A stretch of DNA of 64,000 nucleotides from Thalassospiraceae bacterium LMO-SO8 (GTDB taxonomy: Bacteria; Pseudomonadota; Alphaproteobacteria; Rhodospirillales; Casp-alpha2): positions 992,001-1,056,000 of the forward strand of contig CP134226.1 of NCBI GenBank assembly GCA_031655335.1, given 5' to 3'. The stretch's first letter is position 1, and the number at the start of each line of letters is the position of its first letter. The position numbers were made by a program, and so were the translations under genes. A model generated the notes under the pieces. That model had not been told where the DNA came from. It searched no databases and worked only from the letters and a program-made list of their open reading frames with translations. Shown here in pieces: positions 48,740 to 62,915 of this stretch.

Positions 48740-49702
48740 ATGATTCAGGCGATGCTGGCCGAACGGCCGGCCCTTGATGCGAAGAAGTTCCAGAACCCGA
48801 CGGTCACGGCCAAGGGCGAGGCCCGCGCCGCCGTGGCGCTTGCCGGCCTGCGTACGCTGTGGATCAATACGGGATCGCTCTGCAACATCGAATGCGACGG
48901 CTGCTACATCGAAAGCGGGCCGAAGAACGACCGTCTCGCCTATATCGCCCGGGACGAGGCCGCGGCCTTCCTGGACGAAATCGCGCGGGACGGCCTGGGC
49001 ACCCGGGAAATCGGCTTCACCGGCGGCGAGCCCTTCATGAACAAGGACACGGCCGCCATGGCCGGGGACGCCCTGGCGCGGGGTTTTCGCGTGCTAATCC
49101 TGACCAACGCCATGGCGCCCTTGTGGCAGAAGCGGGCGGCGGTCGCCGATCTTGCCCGGCGCCACGGCAAGGCGTTGGCGCTGCGCGTGTCCATCGACCA
49201 TTTCACAAAGGACGGCCACGAGGCGGTCCGGGGGGCGAACAGCTGGGCCCCCATGATGCGCGGCCTGAAATGGCTGGCCGGCCTGGACGTCACCCTGTCC
49301 GTCGCCGCCCGCCAGCCGGTCGGCGAGACGGAAGCCGAAACCCGCGCGGGCTTTGCGGGCCTGTTCGCCGCCGAGGGCATCGCGCTTGACGCCGGATCGC
49401 CCCGCGACCTGGTCGTCTTTCCCGACATGGACGCGGCCCGCGACGTGCCGGAAATCACCACCGCCTGCTGGAACATCCTGGGCGTCGACCCGGACAGCAT
49501 GATGTGCGCCACGGCGCGCATGGTGGTGAAGCGCAAGGGCGCGGCGGCGCCGGTCGTCCTGCCCTGCACTCTGCTGCCCTATGACCATCGGTTCGAGATG
49601 GGCCCGACCCTGGCCGGCGCCGGCGGCCCCGTGCATCTGAACCATCCCCATTGCGCCACCTTCTGCGTGCTCGGCGGCGCCAACTGTTCCGGAGGCGACT
49701 AA
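48740..49702 (+). CDS. radical SAM protein with C-terminal Cys cluster
   Basis: 320 residues from the ATG at 48740 (CAGGAAA upstream; an open frame extends upstream without a good start). LCNIECDGCYIESGP holds the CxxxCxxC motif for the [4Fe-4S] cluster, and GFTGGEPFMN is the SAM-binding GGE region. Near the C-terminus several Cys (in SMMCATARM, LPCTLLPYD and HCATFCVLGGANC) could bind an auxiliary cluster as in SPASM-type enzymes. The metallophosphoesterase-like gene begins four bases after its stop, so the two form a unit. The substrate is unknown. Confidence 0.85.
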   Translation: MIQAMLAERPALDAKKFQNPTVTAKGEARAAVALAGLRTLWINTGSLCNIECDGCYIESGPKNDRLAYIARDEAAAFLDEIARDGLGTREIGFTGGEPFMNKDTAAMAGDALARGFRVLILTNAMAPLWQKRAAVADLARRHGKALALRVSIDHFTKDGHEAVRGANSWAPMMRGLKWLAGLDVTLSVAARQPVGETEAETRAGFAGLFAAEGIALDAGSPRDLVVFPDMDAARDVPEITTACWNILGVDPDSMMCATARMVVKRKGAAAPVVLPCTLLPYDHRFEMGPTLAGAGGPVHLNHPHCATFCVLGGANCSGGD

Positions 49703-49706
49703 ACCC

Positions 49707-50594
49707 ATGGCCGCGACCCAACGTCCCGTCCTCGACCTCGGCCGTCTCGACGGCCCGGTCCTGCTGTTCGGCGGACCCTATTCCAACCTGCAATCGACCC
49801 GGGCGCTGCGCGCCGAGGCCGGCCGCCTCGGCATTCCCGCCGGCCGGACGATCTGCACCGGCGACGTGGTCGCCTATTGCGGCGACCCGGACGGGACCCT
49901 CGACGAGATCATCGATTGGGGCTGCCATGTCGCCATGGGCAACTGCGAGGAAGCGCTCGGCGAAGGCGGCGACGACTGCCGCTGTGGCTTCGAAAAGGGA
50001 TCGCAATGCGACCTTTTGTCCGTGCGCTGGTTCGCCCATGCCAGCAGCCGCGTGACGCCCGCCCACAAGGCCTGGATGGCCGGCCTGCCGCATCCCATCA
50101 CGTTCGAGATGGGGGGGGCGAAATTCGCCGTGGTGCACGGCCATTCGCGGGACATTTCCGAATGGGTGTTCGCCTCGACCCCGGAAGGGGAAAAGCGCGT
50201 GGCGCTCGACGATCTGGGCGTCGACGGGGTGATCGCCGGCCATTCCGGCCTGCCGTTCACCGATGTGCTGTCCGACGGGCGCCTGTGGCACAACCCGGGC
50301 GTCATCGGCGTGCCCGCCAACGACGGCACGCCCCGGGTCTGGTATTCCGTGCTGGCCCCCGCCCCGGGCGGGATCACCATCCGCCATCTGGCGTTGGATT
50401 ACGATTTCGAGGGGGCGCGGACCCGCATGGCCGCCGAGGCCCTGCCCGACGCCTATCGCCAGGCGCTGAAGGACGGCCTATGGCCCAACCTGGACGTTCT
50501 GCCGACGGCGGAAGCCGCCCTGACCGGACAGGCGCTGGCCTTTGAGCCGGTCACCTGGACCTTGCCGGAGCCGCGCGTCGGCAAGGTCGCCTGA
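49707..50594 (+). CDS. metallophosphoesterase-like protein with altered metal site
   Basis: 295 residues, calcineurin-like fold. Later motifs are present: TGDVVAYCGDP, MGNCEEALG, VVHGHSRD and IAGHSGLPF. The first motif, normally DxHG, reads GGPYSN, so the Asp and His that bind the first metal are missing. A Cys-rich insertion (DDCRCGFEKGSQCD) follows the third motif. It may bind one metal only, or use the Cys residues. It is strictly coupled to the radical SAM gene upstream. The reaction is not known. Confidence 0.8.
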   Translation: MAATQRPVLDLGRLDGPVLLFGGPYSNLQSTRALRAEAGRLGIPAGRTICTGDVVAYCGDPDGTLDEIIDWGCHVAMGNCEEALGEGGDDCRCGFEKGSQCDLLSVRWFAHASSRVTPAHKAWMAGLPHPITFEMGGAKFAVVHGHSRDISEWVFASTPEGEKRVALDDLGVDGVIAGHSGLPFTDVLSDGRLWHNPGVIGVPANDGTPRVWYSVLAPAPGGITIRHLALDYDFEGARTRMAAEALPDAYRQALKDGLWPNLDVLPTAEAALTGQALAFEPVTWTLPEPRVGKVA

Positions 50595-50606
50595 CGGCAG
50601 GTTCGC

Positions 50607-51080
50607 TTACTTGTAGCGGATTTCGCAGATTTCGTAGGCTTTGGAGCCGCCGGGGGCGGCGACCTCGACCGCATCCTCGGCCGACTTGCCGATCAAGGCC
50701 CGGGCCAGGGGCGAGGTCACGGAAATCTTGCCCTTTTCCAGGTCGGCCTCGTGCTGCCCGACGATACGGTAGGTGACTTCCTTGCCCGTGTCCTCGTCGG
50801 CAAGCACCACCCAGGCGCCGAACCGCACCGTGTCGCCGGCCATGGCCGACGTGTCGATGACCTCGGCCAGGCTGATGGCGGCCTCCAGCTCGGCGATGCG
50901 GCCTTCGATGAAGCCCTGCTTGTCGCGCGCGGCGTCGTATTCGGCGTTTTCCGACAGGTCGCCATGGGCCCGCGCCTCGGCGATCGCCTGGATGACCGCC
51001 GGGCGGTCCACGGACTTCAGGCGCTTGAGTTCGTCTTCCAGGGCCTGAAGGCCCTCGCGCGTCATCGGAAGTTTGTCCAT
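50607..51080 (-). CDS. greA: transcript cleavage factor GreA
   Basis: 157 residues. The N-terminal coiled coil (TREGLQALEDELKRLKSVDR) with DLSENAEYDAARD at its tip inserts into RNA polymerase to stimulate cleavage of backtracked RNA. The C-terminal FKBP-like domain contains ISVTSPLARALIGKSAED. The start at 51080 is preceded by GGAGAG. It follows carB in the same direction, as in many alphaproteobacteria. Confidence 0.96.
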   Translation of the reverse strand: MDKLPMTREGLQALEDELKRLKSVDRPAVIQAIAEARAHGDLSENAEYDAARDKQGFIEGRIAELEAAISLAEVIDTSAMAGDTVRFGAWVVLADEDTGKEVTYRIVGQHEADLEKGKISVTSPLARALIGKSAEDAVEVAAPGGSKAYEICEIRYK

Positions 51081-51183
51081 CTCACCGCTCTCCTGCGCCG
51101 ATCCGGGCGCGTCAAAACACAAAATCATGGTGTCGGCCCTTATCGGTAAGGGCCCGTCTATCACCGGATCATGCTGGATTGGT

Positions 51184-54450
<3,267 letters not shown>

Positions 54451-54526
54451 TAGTCTTGTCGCCTCACAGGAAAGGCGCTCGGGGATGGTGGGGTTGGCCG
54501 AGCGCCGCTCTTTCAATTCAAATTTG

Positions 54527-55432
54527 TCATACAATCAAAGCGATAATTGCTACGATGAGCCCGCCAATCGCAGCAATCTGAGCTAACGGTTCCAAAATCT
54601 CTTTAACTTTCCCCCATTTCGGAACCGGTGCATTCGCCAACTTTTCCGCTGCCTCTAGCTGCGCAGATGCTTGGCTTTGATCTGCATTGCTCAAACCAGC
54701 ATTAGGCAATTCAGCAATCGCTAGCTTTATGAGGTTGCGAATTTCCTCTTCTTTCTCAGGCTCAAGCTCGCCTACGTAATCAGGTTCATTCCAAACGTTG
54801 TCTCGATTGGTAACTGTCCTATCTGATGCCGGAACTGAACTAATCGGAAAGTAGATGCTGCGAAGTCTTTCAGCTTCTTCGAGCCCTTGACCAGTCAACT
54901 GGCAATCTAAACCTCGATCTTCACCGCCCCCCAGAGAAAAAGCTTCAGAAACATAACCATAGTCTCTGAAAGAGATCGCGGCTTTCCTTACCCAGCCTTT
55001 GCGGAAATCTAAACCAGCCTCTTCAGCAATTTCGGCAGGCTCATAATAATTCGAACCGAATTTCTCTTCGTATTCAGCAATTGCAATTAGCAACCTATCT
55101 TTAAACTCGCTATACCCGCCACGCTCTGTGTGTAGGTCTGATGGAGAAGAGTCCGCTTTCCCGGATCCAACATCTTTGTCCAACGCCTCGATGAAGTTTT
55201 TCGTGAATTGCCATTCACCACCATGCTCATCTGTAACAGCGCTTATCTGACTCAACATATTTCGAGCGTACAATTCATCGAGGATAGTTTGTGCATATCC
55301 ATAGCCGATAGAGTCGGCTATCACCTGTTTGAGTTCTGATCCTGAAAACGAATCGACCTCAACTTCTAATTCCGAAACATATATGTCGATGGCATTTATC
55401 GCCGTATCGATCATTGCTTCGAATCTACTCAC
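54527..55432 (-). CDS. unrecognised protein with C-terminal membrane anchor, inserted between carA and carB
   Basis: 301 residues from GTG 55432, two bases after the double stop of carA; GGAGGGG at the carA end can serve as its ribosome binding site. G+C is near 48 percent against roughly two thirds around it, which points to transfer. A helical N-terminus is followed by a possible winged-helix region (about 105-200, [19 protein letters not shown], then YGYVSEAF and [13 protein letters not shown]), an acidic linker ([18 protein letters not shown]), an amphipathic helix, and one membrane segment at the very end ([18 protein letters not shown]). Tail-anchored sensor-effector proteins of this shape occur among phage-defence genes, but no known family is recognised. 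Confidence 0.75.
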   Translation of the reverse strand: MSRFEAMIDTAINAIDIYVSELEVEVDSFSGSELKQVIADSIGYGYAQTILDELYARNMLSQISAVTDEHGGEWQFTKNFIEALDKDVGSGKADSSPSDLHTERGGYSEFKDRLLIAIAEYEEKFGSNYYEPAEIAEEAGLDFRKGWVRKAAISFRDYGYVSEAFSLGGGEDRGLDCQLTGQGLEEAERLRSIYFPISSVPASDRTVTNRDNVWNEPDYVGELEPEKEEEIRNLIKLAIAELPNAGLSNADQSQASAQLEAAEKLANAPVPKWGKVKEILEPLAQIAAIGGLIVAIIALIV

Positions 55433-55434
55433 TA

Positions 55435-56613
55435 CTACCCCTCCATTAGCTTCACGAACCGCTTGAAAAGGTAATGGCTGTCCTGCGGCCCCGGCGAGGC
55501 TTCCGGGTGGTACTGCACGGAGAACACGGGCTTGCCGTCGACGCGGATGCCTTCGAGGGCCCCGTCGAACAGGGAACGGTGGGTTTCGATCACGCCCTGG
55601 GGCAGGCTGTCCCGTTCGACCACGAAGCCGTGGTTCTGGCTGGTGATTTCGACCTTGCCGGTCTCCAAATCCTTCACCGGCTGGTTGGCGCCGCGGTGAC
55701 CCAGGTGCATCTTCGACGTCTTGGCGCCCAGCGCCAGGGCCAGGATCTGATGGCCCAGGCAGATGCCGAACACGGGCAGGCCGGTCGCCATGACTTCCTG
55801 GACCATGGCGACGGCGTATTCGCCGGTGGCCGCCGGATCGCCCGGACCGTTGCTAAGAAAAAGCCCATCGGGACGATGGGCCAGGATCTCTTCGGCGGTG
55901 GCCGTTGCCGGCACCACGGTGACCTTGCAGCCCTCTGCCGCGAGGCAGCGCAGGATATTCTGTTTGGCCCCGAAATCGACGGCGACGACGTGATGCTTGG
56001 GGGCCGTCTGGGTGCCGTAGCCTTGGCCCAGCGTCCACATCGTGGTGTCCCAGGAATAGGTCTGGGCACAGGACACGTCCTTGGCCAGGTCCAGACCTTC
56101 AAGCCCGGGAAAGCCCTGGGCAATGGCAACGAGGGCCGGAATGTCGAGGGGGCCGTCGTCTTTATAGGCGACGACACCGTTGGGTGCCCCGCCGTCGCGG
56201 ATCAGCCGGGTCAGGCGCCGGGTATCGACCCCGGTGACCGCCGTCAGGTTATGGGATTTCAGCCAGGCGTCCAGATGCTGGGCCGCGCGCCAGCTGGCCG
56301 GATCGGTGATGTCGACGCGCATGACCGCCCCCCGGGCCGCCGGGGTGATGGTTTCCATGTCTTCCGGATTGGCGCCGACGTTGCCGATGTGCGGGAAGGT
56401 GAAGGTGATGACCTGACCGGCATAGGACGGATCGGTGAGGATTTCCTGATAGCCGGTGATCGAGGTGTTGAAACAGACCTCGCCCACGGAGGCGCCGGGA
56501 GCCCCCGCGCCGCGGCCCCAGAAAACTTCGCCGGACGCCAGCACCAGGGCCGCGTTTGCGTTCGGCGGTTGGGCGGCCACGGTCGTGGTCGCGGGCTTGG
56601 AGGCTTCGGACAT
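55435..56613 (-). CDS. carA: carbamoyl-phosphate synthase small subunit
   Basis: 392 residues. The N-terminal domain has SGEVFWGRGAGAPG and FNTSITGYQEILTDPSYAGQ. The C-terminal glutamine amidotransferase has VFGICLGHQILALALGA (catalytic Cys) and YHPEASPGPQD (His). It supplies ammonia to CarB. The start at 56613 gives a normal family N-terminus with a short extra Ala-rich lead. A sigma-70-like promoter lies upstream. The gene ends in two consecutive TAG codons just before the inserted gene. Confidence 0.97.
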   Translation of the reverse strand: MSEASKPATTTVAAQPPNANAALVLASGEVFWGRGAGAPGASVGEVCFNTSITGYQEILTDPSYAGQVITFTFPHIGNVGANPEDMETITPAARGAVMRVDITDPASWRAAQHLDAWLKSHNLTAVTGVDTRRLTRLIRDGGAPNGVVAYKDDGPLDIPALVAIAQGFPGLEGLDLAKDVSCAQTYSWDTTMWTLGQGYGTQTAPKHHVVAVDFGAKQNILRCLAAEGCKVTVVPATATAEEILAHRPDGLFLSNGPGDPAATGEYAVAMVQEVMATGLPVFGICLGHQILALALGAKTSKMHLGHRGANQPVKDLETGKVEITSQNHGFVVERDSLPQGVIETHRSLFDGALEGIRVDGKPVFSVQYHPEASPGPQDSHYLFKRFVKLMEG

Positions 56614-56692
56614 ATGACTTTTTCGGGCTGGGGTTGGACCAAGGCGCCCGGGCCGCGCCGACGGCGACGACCCTGCATGCGTTGGAAACAAG

Positions 56693-56721
56693 CTTCTACG
56701 CGTGTCCCGGCATCAGGTCAA
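56693..56721 (-). promoter_or_regulatory. probable carA promoter
   Basis: On the minus strand TTGACC (56716-56721) and TAGAAG (56693-56698) are separated by 17 bases, a good sigma-70 match at -35 and a fair one at -10. It predicts a leader of about 70 bases before carA. Confidence 0.55.
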
Positions 56722-56838
56722 GACTCGTTTCAGAAAAAATATCCTTATATTTCAACAAATTAAAGAATCGGAACGCGTTTGCCTTGGGGGGCGATTTGAG
56801 CTAGGGTCCGCATCTTCCGCCACAACCGGGACACACCC

Positions 56839-57294
56839 ATGCTACGCGAGCAGATTTCGGCTGCGCTGAAGACCTCCATCAAGTCCAAGGAAGCCTGCGC
56901 CACGGCGACGCTGCGGCTGATTAGTGCTGCCATCAAGGACCGGGACATCGCCGCCCGGGACAAAGGCAACCAGGAGGGTATTTCCGACGAGGAAATCCTG
57001 GGCCTGCTGCAATCCATGATCAAGCAGCGCGTCGAAAGCGCCGACATCTATGAAAAAGGCGGGCGCCAGGAACTGGCCGACCGCGAGCGCGAGGAAATCA
57101 CCGTCATCGAGGGCTTTCTGCCGGCCCAGATGTCGCCGGACGAGGTCGTCGAGGCCGTCGAGGGCGCGATCAAGGAAACCGGCGCCGATTGCATCAAGGA
57201 CATGGGCAAATGCATGGCCGCCTTGAAGCAAAAGTACGCCGGCCGCATGGACTTTTCCAAGGCCAGCGCCCTGGTCAAGGACAAGCTCTGCTAG
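56839..57294 (+). CDS. GatB/YqeY domain protein
   Basis: 151 residues. The family pattern is clear: LREQISAALKTSIKSKE, RLISAAIKDRDIAARDK, QEGISDEEILGLLQSMIKQR, then REEITVIEGFLPAQMSP. YqeY proteins resemble the tail domain of the amidotransferase subunit GatB and may interact with tRNA. The precise role is not established. It stands first in the yqeY-dnaG-rpoD order typical of alphaproteobacteria and is divergent from carA. Confidence 0.93.
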   Translation: MLREQISAALKTSIKSKEACATATLRLISAAIKDRDIAARDKGNQEGISDEEILGLLQSMIKQRVESADIYEKGGRQELADREREEITVIEGFLPAQMSPDEVVEAVEGAIKETGADCIKDMGKCMAALKQKYAGRMDFSKASALVKDKLC

Positions 57295-57407
57295 TCCAGC
57301 CCTGCCCGGTCGATTCGCCCGGCCTTTCATCAGCGATATCCACACAAATCCGTTGTGGATGACTTGAGAATCACGGGGATAACCCCCGTGACTCCACTGC
57401 TGCGCCC

Positions 57408-57457
57408 GTACCCTTATTATGGGTATGGTCGCAGGTTCCAATCCTGCCCTTAAACCA
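57408..57457 (+). other. tRNA-like 3' half
   Basis: GTACCC/GGGTAT (57408-57413 with 57421-57426) closes a seven-base loop like an anticodon arm. GCAGG/CCTGC (57431-57435 with 57443-57447) closes the T-loop-like TTCCAAT. Then come a short strand and ACCA. No D arm or acceptor 5' strand is found upstream. It may be a tRNA remnant or attachment-site scar just before dnaG, or chance. A CACGGGG/CCCCGTG hairpin sits at 57372-57390. Confidence 0.3.
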
Positions 57458-57478
57458 AAGACAGGCGGCCCATCGCAG

Positions 57479-59329
57479 ATGGCGATTCCCCCGGAATTCC
57501 TGGAAGAACTGAAGGCGCGGCTGCCCGCGACGGAGGTCGTGGGACGGCGGGTCAAGCTCATCCGCTCGGGCCGCGACACCAAGGGCTGCTGCCCCTTCCA
57601 TAAGGAAAAGACGCCGAGCTTCCACGTCTACGACGACCATTACCACTGCTTCGGCTGCGGCGCGCACGGATCGGTCATCGATTTCGTGATGGAAAGCGAG
57701 GGCCTGGAATTCCGCGAGGCGGTTCAGCGCTTGGCCGGCGAGGCCGGGCTGCCCATGCCCGAGGAAACGCCGGAAGACCGCGAGCGCCGGGCCCGCAACC
57801 GTACCCTGGCCGAGGTCGTGGAAATGGCGGCGGCGTTCTTCGAGAAATGCCTGCGCATGCCCGAAGGCCGCCCGGCCCTGGATTATCTGCGCGGGCGCGG
57901 CCTGACGGACGAGACGATCCGCCGGTTCCGCTTGGGTTTCTCCCCCGACGGGCGCGGCAAGCTGAAATCCATGCTGGCGGCGGAAGGCGTCGAAGAGGGC
58001 CTGATGATCGCGGCCGGGCTGCTGGTTCAGCCCGAGGATGCGGGGCGCGAACCCTACGACCGGTTCCGCGGCCGCGTCATGTTCCCGATCACCGACCGCC
58101 AGGGCCAGGTCATCGCCTTCGGCGCGCGGCTTCTGGCCGGTGACGGGCCGAAATACCTGAATTCCCCGGAAACGCCCCTGTTCCACAAGGGCCGCAACCT
58201 GTACGGCCTCGCGCAAGCAAAAGACGCCATCCGCGCCGCCGGCACGGTCATCGTCTGCGAAGGCTATACGGACGTCATCGCCCTGGCCCAGGCCGGGATC
58301 GGGCAGGCGGTGGCGCCCTTGGGCACGGCATTGACGGAAGACCAGATCGCCCTGCTGTGGCGATTGGCGCCGGAGCCGGTGTTGTGCTTCGACGGCGACG
58401 CGGCCGGCCAGCGCGCCGCCGCGCGGGCGGCGGAGCGGGCATTGCCGCTGCTCAAGGCCGGGTTCGGCCTGCGCTTCGCCCTGCTGCCGCCGGGCGAGGA
58501 TCCGGACAGTCTGGTCCAGGGCCAGGGCCGCCAGGCCTTCGACACGCTGTTGGCCGGCGCCACGGCCCTGTCCGAGCTGATCTGGCGGGTTGAATCCGGT
58601 GGCCGCCTGCCGCCGACGCCGGAGGGCCGGGCGGATCTGAACAAGCGCCTGGACCAGCGCATCCGCGACATCCCCGACCCCACCGTGCGGCGTTATTTCC
58701 AGGATTTCTTCAAAACCCGCCTATGGCCCGACGGGCCCGGCCGGCAGGGCGGGCGCGGCGGCCAACGGCAGGGGCGCGGGTTCGGCAAGGGGAAATGGAG
58801 CGCCAACGCCTGGGTCGGGCCGTCTGAGCGCCTGCGCGCCGACACCGCCGACACCCGGCCGGTGGAGAGTGCCCGCCTGCGCTGGGCCATCCTTTTGGCC
58901 ACCGCGATCAACCATCCGGAACTGCTGGCCGAGGTCGAGGAAGAACTGGGCCAGGTCGCCATCAATGACCAGAACCTTGACAATCTGCGTCAGGCGATAT
59001 TAATCACCCACGCGGGTGGTTTACCCCTTGACACCGAAGGGCTTGTAAACCACTTGTCAGAGCAGGGTTATTCCCAGGCGCTGAGCCAGCTATTAAGTGC
59101 GCGAACCTACGACCACGCTAGATTCGCCCGACCCAATGCGGGACATGCAGAGGCCAGACAGGGTTGGGAAGCGACCATTAGCCACTTGCGCGGAGAGGAC
59201 CTGGAGTCCGAGCTCCAAGCAGCCCAGGATGCTGTCCGGCGCGACCCGTCGGAGGCAAACATGAACTGGGTTGTTCGGGTTCGGCGGATGATGGACGAAA
59301 GCGAACAACCGGAAGCGGCCTTCGACTAG
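57479..59329 (+). CDS. dnaG: DNA primase
   Basis: 616 residues. The N-terminal CHC2 zinc ribbon is CCPFHKEKTPSFHV with YHCFGCGAHG. The RNA polymerase core has the TOPRIM motif VIVCEGYTDVIALAQAG and the acidic CFDGDAAGQRAA. The C-terminal helicase-interaction region is more variable. It makes RNA primers for replication. The ribosome binding site before 57479 is weak; the family N-terminus (IPPEFLEELKARL) supports this start. Confidence 0.96.
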   Translation: MAIPPEFLEELKARLPATEVVGRRVKLIRSGRDTKGCCPFHKEKTPSFHVYDDHYHCFGCGAHGSVIDFVMESEGLEFREAVQRLAGEAGLPMPEETPEDRERRARNRTLAEVVEMAAAFFEKCLRMPEGRPALDYLRGRGLTDETIRRFRLGFSPDGRGKLKSMLAAEGVEEGLMIAAGLLVQPEDAGREPYDRFRGRVMFPITDRQGQVIAFGARLLAGDGPKYLNSPETPLFHKGRNLYGLAQAKDAIRAAGTVIVCEGYTDVIALAQAGIGQAVAPLGTALTEDQIALLWRLAPEPVLCFDGDAAGQRAAARAAERALPLLKAGFGLRFALLPPGEDPDSLVQGQGRQAFDTLLAGATALSELIWRVESGGRLPPTPEGRADLNKRLDQRIRDIPDPTVRRYFQDFFKTRLWPDGPGRQGGRGGQRQGRGFGKGKWSANAWVGPSERLRADTADTRPVESARLRWAILLATAINHPELLAEVEEELGQVAINDQNLDNLRQAILITHAGGLPLDTEGLVNHLSEQGYSQALSQLLSARTYDHARFARPNAGHAEARQGWEATISHLRGEDLESELQAAQDAVRRDPSEANMNWVVRVRRMMDESEQPEAAFD

Positions 59330-59501
59330 GCGGCGGCCGAACGGCAAGTGGTTAAACCAGCAGGCAGTTTGACGAGACGCGTTTTATCAGACTGGGACAT
59401 GGCATCGGGACCCCATTGAGGTTTGAGACGGACCGGACGCCTAAGGGCGGCAAGGACCGGAAGGGGCGGGGTTCCCCGGACAACGGATTTAGAGGTCGAG
59501 C

Positions 59502-61592
<2,091 letters not shown>

Positions 61593-61619
61593 ACGCCAGG
61601 CGAAACGGACCAAACGACA

Positions 61620-61649
61620 GGCCGGGAGCACCATCGCTTCCGGCCTTTT
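61620..61649 (+). terminator. rpoD terminator
   Basis: A 10-base stem with one mismatch (61620-61629 with 61636-61645) is followed by TTTT, 28 bases after the rpoD stop. Confidence 0.85.
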
Positions 61650-61686
61650 CCGTTCCACAGGGGGGACGGAGGAAAAACCGAATAAA

Positions 61687-61763
61687 GGGCCAGTAGCTCA
61701 ACTGGTTAGAGCCGACGGCTCATAACCGTCTGGTTGCAGGTTCGAGTCCTGCCTGGCCCACCA
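61687..61763 (+). tRNA. tRNA with anticodon CAT (elongator Met or Ile2)
   Basis: A 77-base cloverleaf with encoded CCA. The acceptor GGGCCAG pairs with CTGGCCC, the anticodon loop is CTCATAA and the T arm has GGTTCGAGTCC. The first acceptor pair is intact, so it is not the initiator. Whether C34 is modified to lysidine, giving an Ile tRNA, cannot be told from the sequence alone. Confidence 0.93.
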
Positions 61764-61856
61764 CTCCCAAGCCTCTGATATTCCAGCCACCCTCCCCGCG
61801 CCAAAACGCACAAATCTGTGCACCTCGACCGCTCGCGTCTGACCAGAAGCGGAGAT

Positions 61857-62147
61857 TCATCGGTTCTCATTGGCGAGGCGTACCAAGTAATCAATGATCA
61901 GGCGCCGTTCCGTAGCGTCCTTGAGGAAGTGGCGGAACAGTTTTTCGTCGAACGCCTTTCGGGTGGTTTCGAGATTCTCGACGCTACGGAAGCTCGTGGC
62001 CAAGCGGCCTGCACTATGACAGCGGCCACATTTTATGCTGAACAATATTTCGCCGGCATTTTCATCGGCAGCAGCAAAGGACGGCAGAAAATTACCAGCG
62101 ATCATAATCACGCCAATAATAGAAATATGGGAACGTAGAAAGGTCAT
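61857..62147 (-). CDS. small cytochrome c-like protein
   Basis: 96 residues. A signal peptide (IIGVIMIAGNFLPSFAAA) precedes a short domain with one haem-binding motif, CGRCH. A Met ligand is not evident in the rest, and the domain is shorter than a usual class I cytochrome c. It starts three bases after the EF-hand gene and is probably translated with it. G+C is lower than the chromosome average, so transfer is possible. The electron partner is unknown. Confidence 0.7.
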   Translation of the reverse strand: MTFLRSHISIIGVIMIAGNFLPSFAAADENAGEILFSIKCGRCHSAGRLATSFRSVENLETTRKAFDEKLFRHFLKDATERRLIIDYLVRLANENR

Positions 62148-62150
62148 GGT

Positions 62151-62636
62151 TCAATAACGGCGGGCGGCACGATAATCCCAAATGGAAACCTTGCCGTCGC
62201 CGTCGGTATCGGCGGCTTTATGTTGTTCTTCCCCCGACTTCAGGAACTCCAGTTTTTGGATAATACCGTCGCCATTCGTATCCATGCTTTTGAAGCGGGC
62301 CCGCTTCCGCTCGTCCATTTCCGCCCGGCGGGGGCCGAGGCCGGGTCCATGGGGGCCGCCGCCAAACCGCACAGCGAGGTATTCATCAAGGGTCAGAGTG
62401 TCGTCATCGTTGGCGTCAATAATTGCGAACGTCTCTTCGTGACGGACCGCCGCCTCGTCAGCGCTGATCATGCCATCGCCGTCCAAATCAACGAGTTGGA
62501 ATTGGATCACCCGGTCCTTGCCGGCGGCGGCGGCGCCCTGCTGGGTAAAAGCCGACACGCCCCCTCCTGCAATGCCGGAAATACCGACAGCAGCCGCGAA
62601 AGCTGCAATTCCTGCAAGATTAATCGAAAGCTTCAT
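62151..62636 (-). CDS. exported EF-hand calcium-binding protein
   Basis: 161 residues with a signal peptide and four EF-hand loops: DLDGDGMISADE, DANDDDTLTLDE, DTNGDGIIQKLE and DTDGDGKVSIWD. All have Asp at positions 1, 3 and mostly 5; the last two lack the ideal Glu in position 12 or have Asp. A His/Gly/Pro-rich linker divides the two pairs. It would bind calcium in the periplasm. In operon with the small cytochrome c gene. Confidence 0.85.
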   Translation of the reverse strand: MKLSINLAGIAAFAAAVGISGIAGGGVSAFTQQGAAAAGKDRVIQFQLVDLDGDGMISADEAAVRHEETFAIIDANDDDTLTLDEYLAVRFGGGPHGPGLGPRRAEMDERKRARFKSMDTNGDGIIQKLEFLKSGEEQHKAADTDGDGKVSIWDYRAARRY

Positions 62637-62915
62637 TTAATCGTCCGACAACCAACCTATAAAGCGACCACAGCCTGAATAGAGAACATTTTAAACAAAA
62701 TCTTACCTCGGGGAATTTTCCGTCGCTTTGACCGGTGTCAACATTCGATAATGTTCCGAAGAGAATAAAATTCTTTCCCAGCCCTCCTTGTTCGAGAAAT
62801 TTTCCGCGGCCAACCCTCATTTTTTCGTCCGTTACTGACTAGAGACGGACGTTCACTTGCCCGAAAGCAGCGGCAACCACGCGGTCCGCGGATTCACCCT
62901 GCTTGCCCCCCTGGG
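62637..62915. other. about 280 bases without a supported gene
   Basis: A relatively AT-rich gap between the EF-hand gene and the LysR gene, both on the minus strand. One 66-codon frame (62620-62820) has no ribosome binding site of note or recognisable product. It probably contains the promoter of the EF-hand/cytochrome operon. Confidence 0.5.

Noticed and set aside
57420-57478. Upstream extension of dnaG to the ATG at 57419
   Set aside because: The extra residues do not resemble any primase N-terminus and overlap the tRNA-like fragment.
62620-62820. 66-codon minus-strand frame upstream of the EF-hand gene
   Set aside because: It runs into the EF-hand start, lacks a family and lies in an AT-rich promoter-like region.
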